10,361 nucleotides of DNA, from contig JAGIXO010000055.1 of assembly GCA_026122915.1 (NCBI GenBank), positions 1 through 10,361 of the forward strand. Direction: 5' to 3'. A program made the position numbers and the translations under genes. The DNA comes from Candidatus Electronema nielsenii (lineage in GTDB: Bacteria; Desulfobacterota; Desulfobulbia; Desulfobulbales; Desulfobulbaceae). The notes under the pieces are model-generated. The model was not told where the DNA came from. It made no database searches and was given only the letters and a program-made list of their open reading frames with translations. Of this stretch, positions 6,394-10,361 are shown one piece after another. The first letter of the stretch is position 1, and the number at the start of each line of letters is the position of its first letter.

Positions 6394-7277
6394 ACTTTCT
6401 GCTGGCGGTCTTCAGTCAAACGTGGCGCAGCATTGCCGAAACGTGGCGGACTCAGTTGCTCTCCTTGATCACGATCACCCTGTCGGTACTGATCTTCACC
6501 TTTTTCTATCTCGTTTATAGTAACGCTCTGCAAGTCGGCAACCGCTTGGATAATGACCTCCGCTTGATCGTTTATCTCGACGAGCAGCCGGATGCGAATC
6601 TTCAGCAAGAGTACCAGCACAAGATCGAGAAATTCGACCAAGTTGAGCGAATTGAATTTGTCGGCAAGTTAGAAGCGTATGACCGCTTCAAAGGTCAGCT
6701 CGACGACAGTCAAGACGTACTCAAGGATATTCCCAAGGATTTCCTCCCGCCCTCAATTGAAATCTATCCACGCAGGAACTTAGAAAGCCTCTCGCGAATC
6801 AAAGGCTTTTCCGAGTATTTGGAAACTATGCCCGGTGTGCTGAAAGTGCAGTACGGTCGCGAGTGGGTCGAGCGTTTTTACTCCTTTATCCAGCTGCTGC
6901 GCGTGGTGGTTTTTCTCTCTGGCAGCCTGCTGATCCTCACCACCACCTTCATGATCGGCCACTCGATCCGCCTCACCGTGTTTTCCCGAAAAAAGGAGTT
7001 AGAGTTGCTGCGGTTAGTGGGCGCATCGAACAGCTACATCCGCGTGCCTTTCTTTCTTGAAGGCGCGCTCCTCGGCGCACTTGGTTCGACCGCTGGGATC
7101 GCTGCACTTTACCTGCTCTTCCGCTGGATCAAAACTAATTTTGCTGGTCAGGCCGCGCAAGGCATGTTTTCTTTCAGCTTTTTCAGCACTTCCTCAGTCT
7201 GCATGATTATTGTTCTTTCTATCCTGCTTTGCGCGGGTGGCAGCTTTGTTTCCATCCGCAAAATACTGAGCGTGTGA
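6390..7277 (+). CDS. ftsX: Cell division protein FtsX
   Basis: Inner-membrane partner of FtsE. The 295 residues show four membrane segments at about 22-45, 167-192, 221-245 and 266-286. Between the first and second lies the large periplasmic domain (about 46-166), which in the family contacts the hydrolase activator EnvC. The C-terminal half carries the FtsX permease core with SRKKELELLRLVGAS, the cytoplasmic coupling region. A good ribosome site, GGAGGG (6378-6383), stands 6 nt before the start codon, which overlaps the ftsE stop by 4 bp. envC follows after 2 bp. This tight packing fits co-production of a fixed-ratio complex. The gene is intact. Confidence 0.95.
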   Translation: MNFLLAVFSQTWRSIAETWRTQLLSLITITLSVLIFTFFYLVYSNALQVGNRLDNDLRLIVYLDEQPDANLQQEYQHKIEKFDQVERIEFVGKLEAYDRFKGQLDDSQDVLKDIPKDFLPPSIEIYPRRNLESLSRIKGFSEYLETMPGVLKVQYGREWVERFYSFIQLLRVVVFLSGSLLILTTTFMIGHSIRLTVFSRKKELELLRLVGASNSYIRVPFFLEGALLGALGSTAGIAALYLLFRWIKTNFAGQAAQGMFSFSFFSTSSVCMIIVLSILLCAGGSFVSIRKILSV

Positions 7278-7279
7278 TC

Positions 7280-8092
7280 ATGAAGGCGAAAAAGCTGGCC
7301 GCTGCTGTTCTCGCCGCCGCCCTGCTCGGTGCTTCTTGGCCCTGTTCTGCTCAAGACGCGGGCAAGGTGCAGATTAAGATCGGCAGGCTGCGGGAAGAAA
7401 TTGCCCTGCAAGAGGAAAAGCTCCTGAAGAGCAGCGAAGAAGAGATCGCGGTATTAGACGAGTTAGACCAGATCAGCAGCAAAATGGAGCAGCAGCAGGA
7501 AAAAATCAATGTCCTCCAGAAGCAGCTTGAAACCCAGAAGCAGACTTTAGCCAAGACTCAAACTGTTCTTGATCAGACCGCGCAGGCGCGAGACAAAGCT
7601 CTGCGGCACATGCTTAACCGGTTGCGGGCTTTTTATATGATGGGCAGGCTGGGTGCGCTCAACGTCACCTTTTCCAGTCGCACCCTTCCTGAGCTGATGC
7701 TGATGAGCGACTCTTTTCGCAGTCTGGCTGGCTACGACCAAACGGTAATAGAGAAATACCGCGAGAGTTTAACCGCTCTGAAGCAGGCCAAGACCGCCTA
7801 TGAGCTGGAGGAGTCACTGATAGAGGAATTAGTGCGCCAAGCTGAGGAACAGCAGCAGGCACTCAATCTCCTTCGCTCGCAGCGCGAGGAATTGCTGACT
7901 CGAATTAAGACGCAACAGGGTCTCTACCGCTTGGCAGTGCAGGAAATGCGCAAAGCCGAGCAGGATATCCGCCGCAGTTTTTTACAACCTAAAAAAGAGG
8001 CTTCCTACAGCGGGTTAGGCCTGCTGCCTTTTAAAGGCAAACTTCCTTTTCCGGTAGAGGGCAAGGTGATTCATGCTTCGGCGAGGTGTTAA
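7280..8092 (+). CDS. envC: EnvC-like amidase activator, N-terminal coiled-coil part (frameshifted gene)
   Basis: Periplasmic partner of FtsEX that, in Enterobacteria, activates septal amidases such as AmiA and AmiB. A signal peptide spans about 1-25 (MKAKKLAAAVLAAALLGASW, cleavage near CSA-Q). Two long coiled-coil stretches, rich in Glu, Gln and Lys, follow at about 26-115 and 165-240, separated by the family segment RLRAFYMMGRLGALNVTFSS. The linker GKLPFPVEGKVI that normally opens the LytM domain is reached at about residue 260, and the frame then stops (8090-8092) after a few unrelated residues. The remainder lies in another frame at 8077-8424. The start at 7280 is 2 bp after the ftsX stop and gives a proper signal peptide. 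As it stands the product would lack its LytM domain. Confidence 0.86.
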   Translation: MKAKKLAAAVLAAALLGASWPCSAQDAGKVQIKIGRLREEIALQEEKLLKSSEEEIAVLDELDQISSKMEQQQEKINVLQKQLETQKQTLAKTQTVLDQTAQARDKALRHMLNRLRAFYMMGRLGALNVTFSSRTLPELMLMSDSFRSLAGYDQTVIEKYRESLTALKQAKTAYELEESLIEELVRQAEEQQQALNLLRSQREELLTRIKTQQGLYRLAVQEMRKAEQDIRRSFLQPKKEASYSGLGLLPFKGKLPFPVEGKVIHASARC

Positions 8093-8424
8093 AAGAAGGG
8101 CTGCGCAAGGGTGAAACCGTGAGCGGTATCCATATTGAGGTGCAGCCGGAGACCGAAGTCCACACTGTGCAAAAAGGCCAAGTGATTTCTGCTGGCTACC
8201 GGCGCGGCTACGGTAATGCGGTGATCATTGATCACGGCCAAAATTGGCTCTCGGTCACGGCTCGCTTGGATACAGTTTTTGTCCACGAAGGCGATGTAGT
8301 GACGCAACATCAGAAAATTGGCGTGAGCGGCGATCTTGCTACGCTCTACGAGCCAGGGCTGTATTTTGAAATTCGGCAAGGCGGAACCGCCCAAGACCCC
8401 CTTCAATGGCTCAAAACGAATTGA
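8077..8424 (+). CDS. envC: EnvC-like activator, C-terminal degenerate LytM (M23-like) part
   Basis: Continuation of the envC gene in the next frame, reading FGEVLKEGLRKGETVSGIHI onward and ending LYFEIRQGGTAQDPLQWLKTN. Joining it to the preceding frame needs a single missing base near 8074-8077 and gives a protein of about 380 residues, close to normal EnvC size. It has no convincing start or ribosome site of its own; the first possible start would be GTG at 8086. The zinc-binding residues of active M23 peptidases are absent: the HxxxD position reads SGIHIEV and the HxH position reads LYFEIR. This agrees with EnvC being a non-catalytic activator. Treat it as one gene with a frameshift, either a mutation or a sequence error. 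Confidence 0.84.
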   Translation, partial: FGEVLKEGLRKGETVSGIHIEVQPETEVHTVQKGQVISAGYRRGYGNAVIIDHGQNWLSVTARLDTVFVHEGDVVTQHQKIGVSGDLATLYEPGLYFEIRQGGTAQDPLQWLKTN

Positions 8425-8437
8425 TTTGTATTTTTTA

Positions 8438-8467
8438 TTCTTCCGGCAGTCAGTTTTGCAGTATAAG
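8438..8467 (+). promoter_or_regulatory. Candidate promoter of ctpA (weak)
   Basis: TATAAG (8462-8467) matches the -10 consensus at five of six positions and lies 45 bp before the ctpA start. The upstream hexamer TTCTTC (8438-8443, 18-bp spacing) is a poor -35. The surrounding 87-bp gap is the most AT-rich intergenic stretch of the cluster. ctpA may instead be read through from envC. Confidence 0.28.
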
Positions 8468-8511
8468 AAAGAAAGAGGCTGTTAGGGGCTAAAAAATTAT
8501 CCCAGAATGCT

Positions 8512-9786
8512 ATGAAACATTCACTGCTGCGGCACTGTGTTGTTGCCGCTTTTTTTGCTGCGCTGTCTGCGGCCCCACTTGCTGCCGAGGTGCAAAAGAA
8601 TCAGACACCAGCGGCAGAAATTTATAGTAATTTGGAAACCTTTGCCACTATTTTAGACATGGTGCAGAAGCACTATGTGGAAGAAACACGCGGTACCGAC
8701 ATTTTGGCCGGAGCAGTCAACGGAATGCTTGGCACGCTCGATCCGCATTCTTCCTATCTATCACCCAAGGATTTCAAAGAACTCCAAGAAGATACCAGCG
8801 GCAGTTTTAGTGGTGTAGGTATTGAGGTAACAGTGCGCGACGGGCTACTGATTGTGGTTTCGCCCATCGTCGGAACACCTGCCTATTTCCAAGGCATCAA
8901 GGCAGGCGACCAGATCGTCAAAATCAATGGCCAAGCAACCGCAGACATGAATCTCAATGATGCAATCATGCAGCTGCGCGGCAAAATCGGCGAAAAAGTA
9001 ACACTGACTGTCAGTCGTGAAGGCCAGCCACAGTCGCAGGATATAGTGCTGATCCGTAGTCTCATCCCCCAGCATTCGATTGTCGCGGCGGAGCTTGCAC
9101 CGGGCTTGCATCATATTCAAATCACTAATTTTCAGGCTGACACAGTCCGCGATTTTAAAGATGCCCTGAGTAAAGCGGCAAAAAAACGGCCCGTCACGGG
9201 CTTACTCCTTGATCTCCGCAATGATCCGGGTGGACTTTTAGAGCAGGCGGTAAGTCTTGCTGATCTCTTTATTCAGCAGGGTTTGATTGTTTCCACCAAA
9301 GGCCGCGATAAAGAGCAAGACATGCTTTTTGAGGCGCGTTCTGGAATCGAGAAATACGCCTTTCCGATGGTAGTGTTAGTCAATGAGGGGTCAGCCAGCG
9401 CGGCGGAAATTGTCGCTGGTGCGCTCCAAGATCATAAACGGGCATTGATTCTCGGCACTAAAACTTTTGGCAAAGGCTCTGTTCAGACCGTAGTGCCGCT
9501 GCCCAACGGCGCTGGGTTACGTCTCACTACCGCCCGCTACTACACGCCTAACGGTAGGTCAATTCAAGAAACCGGCATTGAGCCTGACATTGTAGTGCCA
9601 CTTGAGGAGTCTGAGGAAGTCGGTAAGCAGCAAATCCGAGAAAAGGACCTACACCATCATTTTGAAAACAAAGAACTGAAGAAGAAAGACAAGAAAAAGG
9701 GCGGACAAAAAGAAGATGCCCAGCAGATAAAGAAAGACAATCAACTAAGTACGGCCTTGTTTATTCTTCAGCATCTTCCGCAGTAG
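8512..9786 (+). CDS. ctpA: Carboxy-terminal processing protease, S41 family (CtpA)
   Basis: Periplasmic serine protease that trims or degrades envelope proteins from their C-termini; in some bacteria relatives cut peptidoglycan hydrolases or their regulators. The 424 residues begin with a signal peptide (about 1-25, cleavage near PLAA-E). Next come the S41 N-terminal region with LDPHSSYL (76-83), a PDZ domain (about 97-170, SGVGIEV to VTLTVSREG), and the protease core with LLLDLRNDPGG. The Ser-Lys catalytic pair is Ser296 in NEGSASAAEI and Lys321 in GTKTFGKGSVQ, with Gln325 as the usual helper. After the core, residues about 365-410 form a highly charged, Lys-rich tail, KKKDKKKGGQKED being the densest part. 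It lies 87 bp after envC in the same direction, a common placement for ctpA. I see no good Shine-Dalgarno sequence. Confidence 0.95.
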   Translation: MKHSLLRHCVVAAFFAALSAAPLAAEVQKNQTPAAEIYSNLETFATILDMVQKHYVEETRGTDILAGAVNGMLGTLDPHSSYLSPKDFKELQEDTSGSFSGVGIEVTVRDGLLIVVSPIVGTPAYFQGIKAGDQIVKINGQATADMNLNDAIMQLRGKIGEKVTLTVSREGQPQSQDIVLIRSLIPQHSIVAAELAPGLHHIQITNFQADTVRDFKDALSKAAKKRPVTGLLLDLRNDPGGLLEQAVSLADLFIQQGLIVSTKGRDKEQDMLFEARSGIEKYAFPMVVLVNEGSASAAEIVAGALQDHKRALILGTKTFGKGSVQTVVPLPNGAGLRLTTARYYTPNGRSIQETGIEPDIVVPLEESEEVGKQQIREKDLHHHFENKELKKKDKKKGGQKEDAQQIKKDNQLSTALFILQHLPQ

Positions 9787-9798
9787 CATTCTTTATGA

Positions 9799-9827
9799 CA
9801 CAGGGGCGATGATCAATCGTCCCTGTG
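9799..9827 (+). terminator. Strong hairpin after ctpA, possible terminator
   Basis: CACAGGGGCGAT (9799-9810) pairs over all 12 positions, with one G-U pair, to ATCGTCCCTGTG (9816-9827) around a GATCA loop, starting 12 bp after the ctpA stop. Position and stability suggest transcript end formation or 3' protection. No T tract follows, so it is not a canonical intrinsic terminator. It is the only strong hairpin beside the operon end. Confidence 0.5.
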
Positions 9828-9837
9828 ATCGTCAGTG

Positions 9838-9921
9838 CTAATATTTAGGCAATTCCTGCTGTCGGTAATCATCTGGGTTGCGCCAACCGTCACCGCCTTG
9901 GAGGTCTGGGGCTGATTTTTG
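9838..9921 (-). other. Short open segment, possible gene-end remnant
   Basis: On the minus strand the 28 codons before the stop at 9838-9840 end GGDGWRNPDDYRQQELPKY, which looks more protein-like than random translation. The frame is closed by a stop directly upstream (9922-9924), and no start or ribosome site is visible. An overlapping minus-strand frame reads WAGYRNSMPGSKNQP just upstream, so a frame-damaged gene remnant is conceivable. I do not recognise the family. Confidence 0.2.
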
Positions 9922-9952
9922 CTACCCGGCATCGAATTGCGATATCCTGCCC

Positions 9953-9984
9953 AGCTAAAGAAGAAGGGATGACACTTCTTAGCT
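9953..9984 (+). other. Hairpin inside the right-hand intergenic region
   Basis: AGCTAAAGAAG (9953-9963) pairs with CTTCTTAGCT (9975-9984) with one bulged A, leaving an 11-nt loop. The loop is part of the left copy of the 13-bp inverted repeat described separately, so the two structures exclude one another. Confidence 0.35.
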
Positions 9985-10101
9985 GTCGTGTGTGATGTCC
10001 CCCTAAAGGAACTCAACAAGGTATAGATCATACGAACGATCAATTGTAATTCACTGTTACCATGCTGTATGTGAAGCAGAGCCTTCCATGTCATCCCTTC
10101 T
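9962..10101. repeat. 140-bp segment bounded by a perfect 13-bp inverted repeat
   Basis: AGAAGGGATGACA (9962-9974) recurs as its exact reverse complement at 10089-10101. Counting three more matching A/T pairs outside it, 16 of 18 positions pair. The interior contains no supported coding sequence. The size and terminal repeats recall a MITE-like non-autonomous element or a decayed IS end, but no target-site duplication is evident. The right copy sits 5 bp beyond the stop of the minus-strand partial gene, so it could also be a long-range RNA pairing in a transcript. The rest of the gap between ctpA and the last gene (9828-9961) holds nothing else I can name. Confidence 0.4.
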
Positions 10102-10106
10102 ATTTT

Positions 10107-10361
10107 TTAATATGCCGATGCCGAACCAAATTCCTTCCTTTTAATAACTCGTTCCAAGTCAATCTCTGTATCCCAATCCATGAACCATCGTTTTGCCGAA
10201 CTGATTTGCTCTATTGCTTCACTAAGATTTTTAGTTGCGTATTTTGTTTTCTGGACAGCATACCGTTTTGTTTTTTCGGTTATAAATGGGCATGTCACAA
10301 TATCAAGAAACAACATCGTCAGTTCACTTCGTGTGAAAGGATTGAGGCACTTCTCAAACTT
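10107..10361 (-). CDS. Unrecognised protein, C-terminal 84 residues (partial)
   Basis: The minus-strand frame is open from the window edge to the TAA at 10107-10109, so the gene starts to the right of the window. The visible part reads from KFEKCLNPFTRSELTMLFLD through IVTCPFITEKTK, and ends ERVIKRKEFGSASAY. It is hydrophilic and probably helical, with a short hydrophobic patch at LFLDIVTCPFI; there is no signal peptide or recognisable motif. An internal ATG at 10316 should not be taken as the start, because the frame continues upstream without a stop. DNA here is visibly richer in A and T than in the rest of the window, which could mean acquired DNA. I do not recognise the family and assign no function. 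Confidence 0.55.
   Translation of the reverse strand, partial: KFEKCLNPFTRSELTMLFLDIVTCPFITEKTKRYAVQKTKYATKNLSEAIEQISSAKRWFMDWDTEIDLERVIKRKEFGSASAY

Noticed and set aside
7229..7279. Longer start for envC inside ftsX
   Set aside because: It would place 17 unrelated residues before a clean signal peptide; the start at 7280 fits both the signal peptide and the operon spacing.
8086..8424. Separate small M23 peptidase gene
   Set aside because: It continues the EnvC domain without gap, has no ribosome site, and starts mid-domain at a GTG; a frameshift explains it better.
9813..10094. 93-codon minus-strand gene
   Set aside because: It runs through both hairpins and the inverted repeat, with low-complexity unlikely protein sequence and no ribosome site.
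1..10361. CRISPR array, tRNA, rRNA, prophage or defence system
   Set aside because: No regularly spaced repeats, tRNA cloverleaf or rRNA sequence, and no phage or defence gene motifs were seen on either strand.

Overview
The window looks like chromosomal DNA of a Gram-negative anaerobe with moderate GC. A member of the Desulfobacterota, such as a Desulfobulbaceae or cable-bacterium relative, is a plausible host. The inference rests on gene content: a CooC-type nickel chaperone of CO dehydrogenase, a MoeA, and an FtsEX-EnvC-CtpA envelope cluster of the Gram-negative type. No lineage marker is present, so the taxonomy is a guess.

Layout. Positions 1-950 are insertion-sequence debris. An IS5-type transposase (1-650) is cut by the window edge and broken by frame changes. 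It abuts the 3' fragment of a second, different IS5-type transposase (655 to about 880). A good sigma70-like promoter (920-949) then marks the return to host sequence and serves mutM (978-1835, formamidopyrimidine-DNA glycosylase). moeA (3018-1804, minus strand, molybdopterin molybdotransferase) converges on mutM, and their 3' ends overlap by 32 bp. The 177-bp gap between moeA and the next gene holds divergent promoter candidates. After it comes a 536-residue DUF445 membrane protein (3196-4806).

Positions 4904-8424 form a tightly packed operon, cooC-ftsE-ftsX-envC, behind a recognisable promoter (4827-4855). cooC/ftsE and ftsE/ftsX each overlap by 4 bp, and ftsX and envC are 2 bp apart. FtsE and FtsX form the ABC-type complex that, in the Gram-negative paradigm, controls the periplasmic coiled-coil protein EnvC, which activates amidases that split septal peptidoglycan. 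Here envC carries a one-base frameshift at about 8074-8077 that separates the coiled coil from its degenerate LytM domain; it could be a real mutation or a sequence error. A carboxy-terminal processing protease (ctpA, 8512-9786) follows and ends with a strong hairpin.

The right end (9828-10361) has no complete gene. It holds a 140-bp segment bounded by a perfect 13-bp inverted repeat, and the C-terminal end of an unrecognised minus-strand protein that runs out of the window. I see no CRISPR array, tRNA, rRNA, phage or defence module, and nothing that convincingly looks like an undescribed multi-gene system. The most unusual points are the coupling of cooC to ftsEX, the altered MoeA motifs, the broken envC and the short inverted-repeat element.
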